Source of the DNA: Cenococcum geophilum 1.58
Taxonomy: Eukaryota > Ascomycota > Dothideomycetes > Gloniales > Gloniaceae
Length of the DNA stretch: 64,000 nucleotides
Reading direction: 5' to 3'
Assembly: GCA_001692895.1 (NCBI GenBank)
Contig: KV748241.1
Span: forward strand, 868,001 to 932,000
Position 1 is the first letter of the stretch; each line of letters starts with the position of its first letter. Below are positions 24,201 to 33,071 of the stretch, in pieces. The notes under the pieces were generated by a model. It searched no databases. It was not told the DNA's origin and was given only the letters and a program-made list of their open reading frames with translations. Both the position numbers and the translations under genes were made by a program.

Positions 24201-25441
24201 ACAAAAATTTACGCTCAGCGTCTTGGTAATTGCACTGGTATTTGTATTAGTCTGGGCTTTCTTTTTCGATTCCTGGATGAGATCTCGCGACAGAGGCCGC
24301 GAGGTGTATCCTAGCTAACATCGGAGAATTGGCCTATTTACCGAAAGCCACGAGGACACTAGACGCTCCTTCGAAGCCACCACCGACGTCGTGGGAACGG
24401 AGAGAGTCGTGGGTCGCTGCATGCTGCGCGGCTTTGTCAGTGCCCATGTCGATTGTGCAGGAACGACAAAGAGTCAGGTGTATTTTAGACCAGGAGCGAT
24501 TCGACGCAGCGCTGGAGAAGACGGTGATCCAGACAAGGCTGACCCCTAAATCTAGCCTCGTTTGATGGAGAGAGGACGGTGCTAGCCCGATCTGACGCGG
24601 ACTGATTTGAGCCGCCATCGCTCCGCAACATCGTGGCGGCCAATGGCCAGAGGCGTGGTAAAACCTCTGCGCAACGCTGCAGACAACCTTCTCCCGGTTT
24701 TCCAGAAGCCGTCTGACTGCGCGCATCCTGAGGAACTCGCCCTCTCAGCACCCAGAACCCTTTCACAACACCTTCCATAGCATCCTCCACAGTACCGCCT
24801 CGGCCTCCGAGATGGCGACCCGCCAGCAGACCTTGAAGGTCACGATACTCGTTCCTCGATCGTGAAGCTCTACGAAGTTTTGCGTGATTCAAGCTGCGAG
24901 CGCCGCACTAACCTAGTCATTCACGCCCTTTTCCCAGCCTCTTGCCGCAGTCTTGCTTCAGCGTTACTCGCCACCACGCTGGTGGTGTGTTCAGCGTATG
25001 CAGCATCGCCGGCAGTCCAGCGTCGCAGAGCTTTTATTCAAGAAGGATACGGAGGATGACTTATGCGTAACTAGCATAATTAGCATCAAGATCTGAGAGC
25101 CGAGAATGCGGGTGGTGGTGTACGACCGTTAAGCTTCTCCATGTCTGGTCCTGCGGCCTCAGCCGTTCATCGTCTGGCGAGTGCGCCCCACCTGCTCCCC
25201 TGTTCCCGCTCACTTTCCTTCGGAGCAAGGCCCCTAGCACAAACATGGGTATGACCATCTCCCACCCCGGTCTGCTGCACCTCACCCACAGGGTTGATAC
25301 TACCTATAATTGCTGGTCTGTGTCCGCCTGGTATAACATGAACTTCGTCCCCAGCTGTCACAGTGCGGGCTGACAGCTGAGCATTCTTTCCTGACACCCT
25401 TGTCCAGCCCTACCACTCACTAATCTACACCCTTCAACACC
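21245..25441. other. Long (4.2 kb) intergenic region, no gene seen
   Basis: Lies between the 3' end of the methyltransferase gene and the sugar transporter. Open stretches such as 21651-21854 +, 23097-23345 + and 24485-24892 - lack recognisable domains and splice logic. A short direct repeat TATGTAGGTCATA-like pair lies near 24087-24116. The last few hundred bases should contain the sugar transporter promoter. Confidence 0.5.
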
Positions 25442-27327
25442 ATGTCGGATATAGAAAAGACCGAAGTGGACGTCTCGCACACCGAGCGCGAACATGGCCA
25501 CAAGGCCACTGAGATTCGCGAGGTACAGAATGTTGCACTGGCAGATGCCACCATGAAGGCGAATTTGTCGCCGTGGACAGGAAGAATGTTCAAGGTTAGT
25601 ACTCTCCCAATCGCCCGAACTCTGTTGCAATCGCTCACTCAGAGACAGCTCTACGGCATTTTGCTCATTGCAACGCTCAATTCTTGCATCAACGGTTATG
25701 ATGGCTCCTTGATGGGAGCTATCAACAGCTACCCGCAGTATCGTAGTTACTTCGGCTTCTCTCTCACCGAAGGTACTCCCAGCACAGGTATTGTTTACGC
25801 CATCTATACCATTGGTAACTTGGTTGGCTCGTTTGCTGCCGGCCCCGCTACCGATTTCAGAGGTGAGTTTCCGTATTCCAGAAAGCCAGGAAACTTGCAG
25901 TCTTTGACAGCTCTCAGGGCGTAAATGGGGAATGTTTATCGGCTGTCTCATTATCGTCATTGGCACTTGCGTCCAGGCAAGCTGCCACAACCTCGCAGGT
26001 TTCATGGGAGGACGATTCATCCTCGGTTTTGGTGTGGCCATTACATCCACAGCCGGTCCCGCCTACGCCTCCGAGATGGCTCACCCAGCATGGCGTGGTG
26101 TGCTGACCGGTATCTTCAACACTTTCTGGTTTGTTGGTGGTATTCCTGGCACTTTCGTCCCATATGGAACTTCAAGTATGAAAGGCACGATTGCCTGGAG
26201 AATCCCAGTCTGGCTCCAAATGGTCTTTTCTGGCATTGTCCTCTTTTCTTCCCCATTCCTGCCTGAAACCCCTCGTTGGCTCATTGCCAATAACCGCCAC
26301 GAAGAAGCGCTCGACATCATGGTAAAGCACCTTCGCTAGCCAGGAAGTTTTCCAGACGCTAATAATTTCTCCAGGCCAAGTATCACGGTGAGGGTAGCCG
26401 AGACTCTCCAATCGTGCAGCTTGAATACAAGGAAATGGTCGAAGACATTTCCGTTACGGGGTCTGACAAGCGCTGGTGGGATTACCGTGAGCTTTTCAAC
26501 AGCCGCGAGCAACGCTATCGAACAATGCTTGTTCTCTCCATGGGTTTCTTCGGCCAGGTATATTTCTCATAGTATTTCATTTCCCAGTTTCACAATACTG
26601 ACAAAACTCATAGTGGTCTGGAAATGGCCCAGTATCATACTACTATCCCGCTATGCTTCAGGGTGCTGGTATCACCAAAAATAGGACTCGTCTCCTTCTC
26701 AATGGTCTCCAAAACGTTGTCTCCTTCGCTGGCGCTATCTTCGGAGCTATCTACACCGACAAATGGGGCCGTCGCCCGCAACTCCTCGTCTCCACTGGGA
26801 TTGTCGTTTTCATTTTCATTCTCGTCTGTGCACTTGATGCCACTAACCTAAGAAACGGCCCCGATGGCAAGCCCCTCACCGATGACAGCGGTACGCCTCT
26901 GATCAAGAAGCCTGGCCAAGCCAAAACCGTCATCGCGCTCATTTTCATCTTCGGCTTCGTCTTCTCAGCCGGCTACACTCCCCTGCAGCAGTTGTACCCC
27001 GTCGAATGTCTGCGCTACGAGTCACGAGCCAAGGGCATGGCCTTCTACAACTTCTGGGTCAACATCGCCGGTTTCTACAACACCTTCGTCACCGGCATCG
27101 CGTTCTCCGGGGCCGGCTGGAAGTACTACTTCCTGTTCATCTTCTGGGACATCTTCGAGTTCGCCTTCATCTACTTCTTCTACGTCGAGACAAGGCGGCG
27201 GACGCTCGAGGAGCTGTCAGAGATCTTCCGCAGCAGGACGCCCGTCAAGACTTCCCTGGCGAAGACGCAAGTCGTGCTGCGCGGCGGCGAGGGCGTGTCG
27301 GAGGTATTGGATAAGGAGCATGCTTAA
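25442..27327 (+). CDS. MFS sugar transporter (sugar porter family, lactose/hexose permease-like)
   Basis: Five exons, join(25442..25594,25643..25862,25918..26321,26375..26557,26614..27327), giving 557 residues with frame kept throughout. The introns are 48, 55, 53 and 56 nt, all GT-AG. The first (GTTAGT..CAG) is in frame and stop-free and could be misread as coding. After a ~50-residue cytosolic tail, TM1 holds ATLNSCINGYDGSLMGA. The loop 2-3 motif is DFRGRKWGM, formed across intron 2. The post-TM6 motif is PETPRWL, and the TM10-12 part has PLQQLYPVECLRYESRAKG and a final YFFYVETRRRTLEELSEIF. These are sugar-porter signatures, and the overall look is that of fungal Lac12-like permeases. The exact sugar is not readable from sequence. 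It acts in the plasma membrane by H+ symport, by family knowledge. Confidence 0.9.
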
Positions 27328-28017
27328 TTGAGTAATTTTTTGTATTTTACTAGTACACGTTTGGTTCCTCGCAATATGCTTTCGTTTTTCTCTCATTTGT
27401 TTGGTCAAGATGGCGTGGATACGCTATTATTTTACTCGAACGGTAGTTACCCTCGGTGCCGGTATTGGAAAGGTGGTGGTGTGAGCGGAGAGAGCTGGGC
27501 TGTGGAGTGCTCCCCTCCGCTAGCTTGTACATTGTCACGGACTCCTGAACATTTTGGGAGAGGGAGGGGGAAACAAAGAAAAGAAACTTTTGGATATATC
27601 CGCCTTGTAGTCTGTGGAGCTAGCTGGCCTTCCATTCTATCCATTCTCCTGGCCGGTGCCCCGTCAGCACCTCTACATGCCCCTCCTCCTCGCCCTGCCA
27701 CTCTATCTCGCGCATCATGCGTCGTTTGCTCAGATCTGACTTACATGGCCACCTAGGTTTTGTTGTGCGTGCTGTTGGGGGGGGGGGTGTTCCTGCCTAG
27801 AGGCTGCTGACTGCGCCGTTTACGTGCATGGGGAAAAGGGGGACTCGCGTCGGCGACGCCTTTACCGGCCTGGGGTGATGCTTGAGCATGTTCCCTGCCC
27901 ACTTCTTGGCGTGAGGGAGCCAAGGCGGCCGGATTTGTGCTGGAGTGCGGGAATTTTCTTCCACCAACCTTGTCTTTCTCGCGAACACGCCACTTGGATG
28001 ATGCTGTTGGCGGCTGA
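27328..28017. other. 3' flank of the sugar transporter
   Basis: Includes an 11-G homopolymer at 27777-27787. No convincing gene. A - strand open stretch over 27797-28081 reads SPIWLLPDQK at the 31-bp repeat, but it has no recognisable domain. Confidence 0.45.
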
Positions 28018-28048
28018 TTTTTTGGTCTGGAAGAAGCCAGATGGGGGA
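28018..28048 (+). repeat. 31-bp direct repeat, left copy
   Basis: Identical over 31 bases to 29446-29476 (core GGTCTGGAAGAAGCCAGATG). The two copies bracket the minisatellite, the inverted-repeat element and the palindrome. Confidence 0.85.
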
Positions 28049-28053
28049 GCCGT

Positions 28054-28623
28054 GCACGGAGCTCTGCACGGAGCTCTGCACGGAGCTCTACTAAAGCTCT
28101 GTAAAATCTCTGCACGAAGCTCTGCTTGAAGCTCTGCTCAAAGCCCTATCTAGAGCTCCAAAGCTCTACTAACACGCGGCACTAGTATACTAGGAAGTCT
28201 TATAATCGTCTGCATCAACGTCTCTATGAACGGCTCTACAATCGCCTATACAATCGTTCGTACGAACGTCTCCACCATCATCTCTACAAACGTCTGCACG
28301 AACGTCTGCACGAACGTCTGCACAAACGCCTGCACAAACGCCTGCACAAACCTCTATACAAAGATGTTTACAAGGCCTTCAAAAACAAGCCTAAATATAG
28401 GCTCTATATAGAGAAGCTCTATCAAAGCTCTACATGAGGCTCTACACCAGGCTCTACATAGGACTCTACTCACAGCTTTATCAAGGCTCTACTCGAGGCT
28501 CTATTAAAGCTCTGCTCGAAGCTCTGCTCGAAGCTCTAACCAAGCCCTGCTTAAAGCTCTATTCGAAGCTCCGCTCGAAGCTCTACTTAAGGCCCTATAC
28601 GGAGCTCCAAAGCTCTACTAACG
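28054..28623 (+). repeat. 12-bp degenerate minisatellite
   Basis: Built of diverged 12-mers of the type GCTCTGCACGAA. Three blocks are visible: 28054-28170, 28207-28386 (about 15 units, including CGTCTGCACGAA twice and CGCCTGCACAAA twice) and about 28391-28623. The first and third blocks both end in GAGCTCCAAAGCTCTACTAA followed by a similar CACTA.TATACTAG.AAGTCT tail, so the block was probably duplicated. Because 12 is divisible by 3, each frame reads a four-residue repeat (RLHE/RLYN), but there is no sustained ORF or gene context. I treat it as non-coding. Confidence 0.8.
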
Positions 28624-28677
28624 GGCAGCACTAATATACTAGAAAGTCTAATTGTCTCTATAAACAGTTGTGCTAAC

Positions 28678-28940
28678 CTCTCACGCGGAGTAATAAGTGG
28701 CCGATTCAGGCACAGACCTTAAGGCCCGTGCCTGTCTTTATTTACCCAAAACAACGCCCATTTTGTTAGGTCAAAACCGACATCAATATGCCTAAAGCAC
28801 CTAAAACACCTAAATCTCGTAAATCTCGAGCTTAACCCTATACACTACTATCTGCCCTATTATATTTTGAGTATTAATATGTCTTTGTTTGGGGCTTGAG
28901 ATCCGTGCCTGAATCGGCCACTTATTACTCCGCGTGAGAG
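28678..28940. mobile_element. 263-bp inverted-repeat element (MITE-like)
   Basis: Bounded by perfect 36-bp terminal inverted repeats (28678-28713 and 28905-28940) starting CTCTCACGCGGAGTAATAAG. CTAAC lies directly outside both ends (28673-28677 and 28941-28945), a likely 5-bp target duplication. The interior is AT-rich and non-coding. Its right inverted repeat is also the outer end of the palindrome at 28912-29401, so the two share a terminus family. Confidence 0.75.
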
Positions 28941-29401
28941 CTAACGTAGTTCACGAGCAAGCGGGCCACCCGAGCATGTGGGCCACTTTAAAAACTCACC
29001 AAAAATTAGAAAANTTATACTTTAACATCTTAANAACCACTTANTAATAAATTCTAATAANTTAGATTTAGACTTTTATATANGNNNTANAGCNTCTATT
29101 AAAGTTANATAGTAATTAGTTNNNTNGTTTTTAAGATATNNNAATTTAGNNNNNNNNNNNNNNCTAAATTNNNATATCTTAAAAACNANNNAACTAATTA
29201 CTATNTAACTTTAATAGANGCTNTANNNCNTATATAAAAGTCTAAATCTAANTTATTAGAATTTATTANTAAGTGGTTNTTAAGATGTTAAAGTATAANT
29301 TTTCTAATTTTTGGTGAGTTTTTAAAGTGGCCCACATGCTCGGGTGGCCCGCTTGCTCGTGAACTACGTTAGCTCTCACGCGGAGTAATAAGTGGCCGAT
29401 T
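28912..29401. repeat. 490-bp near-perfect palindrome with undetermined centre
   Basis: Every base x in 28912-29149 pairs with base 58313 minus x, giving two arms of about 238 bp around a 14-N centre (29150-29163). Outside the Ns I found no arm mismatch in the parts checked. The 18 single or short Ns in the left arm (first at 29014, last at 29142) have exact mirror partners in the right arm (29299 down to 29171). The outer arms contain the CTCTCACGCGGAGTAATAAG terminus of the neighbouring element. The inner arms are AT-rich. It could be a fold-back transposon or an assembly artefact of a hairpin. Confidence 0.85.
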
Positions 29402-29445
29402 AAAATCCGCACCAACGGAATCACGTCTGAGCTTGCTGAGGTAAG

Positions 29446-29476
29446 TTTTTTGGTCTGGAAGAAGCCAGATGGGGGA
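29446..29476 (+). repeat. 31-bp direct repeat, right copy
   Basis: Exact match to 28018-28048. Flanking sequence on either side does not match beyond the 31 bases. Confidence 0.85.
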
Positions 29477-29779
29477 AGTTTGATGCTGAGAGCTCGGTGG
29501 GGTAGAGGGTGGAGTAGAGGTGGGGTGGCTGACGGGTGGTGAAGAGCGTCCTAAGACTCTAAGGTAAGGTACCACGGGGTAAGCTATTAAGGATTGTAAT
29601 TAAGTTGCTAGCTGGTAATTCGAGTCCACTTCAAAGCATTGCTGTTCTTTAGACTATCAAAATAGAAAGAAAGGAGAGAAGAGATGGATTCATTGGATAA
29701 CATCAACCGATTTTCATTCCATCAGAGAGGAGTGTTCCTTAAGGTATTGTACATCATGTCTTCATGCAAACCTCTGAGT

Positions 29780-32020
29780 TTACTTTGTTAACAGCGCCTC
29801 AACTAGGGCCTTCTTGGTAGCAGTTGGGCCCCTTGCACCAACGCTGCTAAAAATTGTTCGCAGAGTTGCTACGGGCAATTTGTTGAGGTCTCCTTTTGAT
29901 AATCCCATATCCTCCCATATATCCATCCGCATCCCCCCCGCAGCTAACGCCTGTTGTGTCCTAGTGATATACGCTATATGTCCTTCCGTTGTAGAACCGA
30001 TGTCTTCCCCCGTGTGTACATGATTAGCAAGGGCTTGAGCAATGCGTTTAAGGCCTGAAGCGCTGAATTGACGCAGCATAGTCTCGGTAAATTGAGTCAT
30101 CCGTGCATTTCCTGCAGATGGCGCAGAGGGTAGTGTGGACGAGGCGCCAGGTAGTGCGGACGACGCACCAGGTAGTGCGGTCGAGGCACCGGGTAGTGCG
30201 GTCGAGGCAGGTAGTGCGGGCGATGCACCAAGTAGTGTGAGCGAGGCACCAGGTAGTGCAGTCGAGGCACCGGGTAGTGCGGTCGAGGCAGGTAGTGCGG
30301 GCGACGCACCAAGTAGTGTGAGCGAGGCACCAGGTAGTGCGGGCGAGGCACCGGGTAGTGTGGACGGGGCACCAGGTTCGGGAACTTGTTCTCCCTTCCG
30401 AGTGATACTGACCTCGATTGGTTGCCCCATCTCGTCCCACTCCTGAACGACCTTATCACCGATTCGCCCCACCGCTATAATGTCGCCATTGTTGTAGGCC
30501 TTGCGAAGCTCACCCAGCGGTGCGACACATATTTCCGTGGCGGACCCTGCTTTGTACACGAAACCCACCTTGGAGGCCCAGGAATAAGTATGACTAGAGG
30601 CGGGGGGGAGGCGAGACTCATTGATTTGTATTTTTTCGAGGTCTGTAATAATGTCTTCAAACTGGACCGTCAATGCGAGTGCGTTGAGGGCGTTGATCCA
30701 GTCGCAGAGCCGTTGGCCACCACCGTCCTCATCAAGATCCAAAGTATCGAGAAGTCGCATGTCATATCTAACAGGCTCAAGATCTGAGCTAACCTCCTTC
30801 TTTATCCGAATGGACATGCGCCAGATTTTGCATGCTGGGCCACAGCACGTTATACAGTGGACAGCCAAGTTGTCGTTAAACTCCACAGGATTATTCGACT
30901 CGATGCTTTCGTTTTTTGTAATCCAGTGAAGAAGGAGTCTCTCATGGAGGAGGTATGCACTTATGAAAGCAGAGTAGTGCTCTGCCGCAAGATGATTAGA
31001 CACTGTATCCTCTGATTTAATCTCCGCAATCCAGTTGGCGGGTAAGTATTTGTATTGGGCAAGTCGAAAAGCGGGTAATTCATCAACGTCGAAGTCCTGT
31101 ATTCGGGACCAGAGGGACGACTGCGAGACGGCATATAGGTAATCAGGGTACCAGAGAATATGATTGCCCTTCTGCTTTAGTAGATTAGGAGCCCAGGGAA
31201 CCGGTGCAACAATCAATCCAGACTCTCTTCGGTCATCGGCTGACGCGAGTAACGGCGGAAGGACCCCTACGCGATTTGATAACGACATTTTGGCCTGAAC
31301 AACCTGGCCCATGAATGGCTCTGAAGGACCCCCATCTGGAACCCGTAAAGAGTCCTTAAGAAACCACCGCTTCCAAAGACACACTTCCCATTGTGCCTCG
31401 GATGCGTGAGATTTCCTGAGATACCTTAACTTAGATTTGATAAGTACTCTATGATCTTCACTAATGCTGGTGAACAGCTCGTCCCCAATTATGGAATTGA
31501 AGTCTGGTGGTTGTTTTCCATCTGAAGCATCCCGTACAGTTTTCTGGATTACAGCAAGGGGTTTCGCGTTTCGGCCTCTCGTGTATTGGATTGCAATCCA
31601 CCGAGGATGCAACATCTCTTCAGCGTATCTTTGTTCCTCCTTTTTTGGTTGCGTCGCTGTTGTTATAATAGTGGAGTTATCCATCGCGTTCATTGTGGCC
31701 GGACACAGGTTGGCCAGACACAGGTTTGAGGGATACTGCTTAACCTTCGACTCCCGAATCAAGTCCCAAATGTGATCGCAGTTGTAATGTTCGTCGTGTG
31801 ATACGGTGTCCACGGCTTTCCTTGCGGTGAGCTCCTCTGTTAGAGGCGGTATTGGGATTAGAGGGTATGGCTGTTGGCGTTTGCTTGAGGTAGCATCTGC
31901 AAGTACGTGCTTGGGCGGCTTTGAACTTCCCGTAATCTCTGTGATGCGCTTTCGCTTTCGCGATTTGCGATTTGACCGCCGTTGTGTGTGAGCCGTGGTG
32001 TTTATAACGGAATTGGCCAT
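29780..32020 (-). CDS. Intronless nuclear-type protein with possible PD-(D/E)XK nuclease core and SAP-like C-terminus
   Basis: A single 746-residue exon starting at ATG 32020 in strong context (TCCACCATGGCC); the 20-residue upstream extension begins with TTG and is ignored. The N-terminus is basic (RRSNRKSRKRKR), a likely nuclear localisation signal. The middle has no family I recognise. It does contain WYPDYLYA (Asp about residue 293) followed 40 residues later by WIAEIKSED (Glu 333, Lys 335), the spacing and hydrophobic setting of a PD-(D/E)XK core. Residues about 545-630 are a Gly-Ala-Ser-Thr-Leu-Pro repeat (PGASTALP type). The C-terminus (LSKGDLNKLPVATLRTIF...TKKALVEALL) resembles a SAP or helix-hairpin motif. 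Lack of introns and repeat-rich flanks set it apart from neighbouring genes. Function is unproven; nuclease is inference. Confidence 0.7.
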   Translation of the reverse strand: MANSVINTTAHTQRRSNRKSRKRKRITEITGSSKPPKHVLADATSSKRQQPYPLIPIPPLTEELTARKAVDTVSHDEHYNCDHIWDLIRESKVKQYPSNLCLANLCPATMNAMDNSTIITTATQPKKEEQRYAEEMLHPRWIAIQYTRGRNAKPLAVIQKTVRDASDGKQPPDFNSIIGDELFTSISEDHRVLIKSKLRYLRKSHASEAQWEVCLWKRWFLKDSLRVPDGGPSEPFMGQVVQAKMSLSNRVGVLPPLLASADDRRESGLIVAPVPWAPNLLKQKGNHILWYPDYLYAVSQSSLWSRIQDFDVDELPAFRLAQYKYLPANWIAEIKSEDTVSNHLAAEHYSAFISAYLLHERLLLHWITKNESIESNNPVEFNDNLAVHCITCCGPACKIWRMSIRIKKEVSSDLEPVRYDMRLLDTLDLDEDGGGQRLCDWINALNALALTVQFEDIITDLEKIQINESRLPPASSHTYSWASKVGFVYKAGSATEICVAPLGELRKAYNNGDIIAVGRIGDKVVQEWDEMGQPIEVSITRKGEQVPEPGAPSTLPGASPALPGASLTLLGASPALPASTALPGASTALPGASLTLLGASPALPASTALPGASTALPGASSALPGASSTLPSAPSAGNARMTQFTETMLRQFSASGLKRIAQALANHVHTGEDIGSTTEGHIAYITRTQQALAAGGMRMDIWEDMGLSKGDLNKLPVATLRTIFSSVGARGPTATKKALVEALLTK
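30124..30380 (-). repeat. In-gene tandem repeat encoding PGASTALP-type units
   Basis: Short (21 and 27 bp) units on a GGTAGTGC(G/A) core lie within the coding frame of the nuclease-like gene. A higher-order unit of 81 bp is directly duplicated: 30185-30265 repeats from 30266 with a single visible difference (GAT versus GAC near 30222 and 30303). All units are multiples of 3 and keep the frame. Confidence 0.85.
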
Positions 32021-32112
32021 GGTGGAAAGAGGATTGTTGCTGCCTAGTTTTGGTTGAAGTTTTGGTTGAAGTTTTGGCAAGAGCGTAGAGTCAACTTAAA
32101 GAGAGGAGTAGG

Positions 32113-32225
32113 GCCGATTGTGAAAGCAAGCGCAAGAGCGGGCCGATTGTCAAAGTAAGTGTACTTAGAGAAGGTTCGACTGTCAAAGCAAGCGTTCTTA
32201 GAGAAGGGCTGATTGCCAAAGCAAG
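32113..32225 (+). promoter_or_regulatory. Four tandem 18-bp promoter repeats upstream of the nuclease-like gene
   Basis: Variants of GCCGATTGTCAAAGCAAG start at 32113, 32142, 32175 and 32208 (spacings 29, 33 and 33 bp), about 90-200 bp upstream of the ATG at 32020. A separate TTGGTTGAAG triplication lies at 32045-32077, close to the start. Regulatory function is inferred from position and regular spacing only. Confidence 0.45.
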
Positions 32226-33071
32226 TTAAAATATCTCGTACATAGTCTGCTTCTCATTCAAAGGAAAAAAGACCCTGCCCTCAAGTGTTAAATGTGTTGT
32301 TGACGGTGTGGTCATCGTAGGAGGCGCATTTATTCGTGCACGTCCCCGCTTTAGCGTCGCGGTATGCATCACGTCTCCCAGCCAACCGAGGACGGCCTTC
32401 AAGTTCGGTGGCGGAGACTCGGCTGGGCGCCCGCTGAGTCACTCAGCTGCACATGATCATGAATATCCACGTCGCCGCCTGGAGCCAAACCGTGGATATA
32501 CTATTGATATTGAGACTACGGTTCCAGAGCCATGAAACGCTTGAAAGACTTACACACTAATTTGCCAAAAAAGCAACAATGGTACTAACTCGCAGCCATG
32601 CGTCGAACGGGCTGCTTGATAAAACAATGCATAGTCATTGCTCCCAGTATGAAAAGGTATCAGTAGTCCCCACCAGTCAGCCGCCGGGTCTAAGGTACGT
32701 ACAATAAATGCAACAGCGCAGCAGTAAAAGCACTCACCCCACTTCCTCCGCTCCTATATAACAATTCAACACCTCAGGTCGCAAATGCATGGAAAAGAAT
32801 TCTCTCTATGGGACTATAACGCTCGAAAAAGCGCGACGAGATCCCACTCCTCTGCAACAGCAAAGCTGTCAGCAGCGCAAAAATGCTCTGTAATCGTGCT
32901 CGCAGGCATTAAATCCTCCGCCCGGTCGTGAGCTCGTGTATGCCATCGTTTCGCTCGGCCGTACCCCGTTCCGTCAGTCATCACGCCTAATGGCGATATT
33001 ACATCATCACTGATGCTCCCTCCAATTAATTCCATTTGTGCTGTGCACAATCATGGCTCGAGCCAATTCTT
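32226..33071. other. Intergenic, nuclease-like gene 5' side to nuc-1 3' side
   Basis: No gene seen. A - strand open stretch at 32814-33050 is probably the 3' untranslated region of the bHLH gene. Confidence 0.5.

Noticed and set aside
24485..24892. 135-codon - strand ORF upstream of the sugar transporter
   Set aside because: No recognisable domain and no supporting splice sites; composition like neighbouring non-coding frames.
28207..28386. Possible CRISPR-like array
   Set aside because: Units are contiguous degenerate 12-mers without spacers, in a eukaryotic genome; this is a minisatellite.
27800..32300. Starship-type giant mobile element carrying the nuclease-like gene
   Set aside because: No tyrosine-recombinase captain, no clear element boundary; the 31-bp repeats bracket only the non-coding complex.
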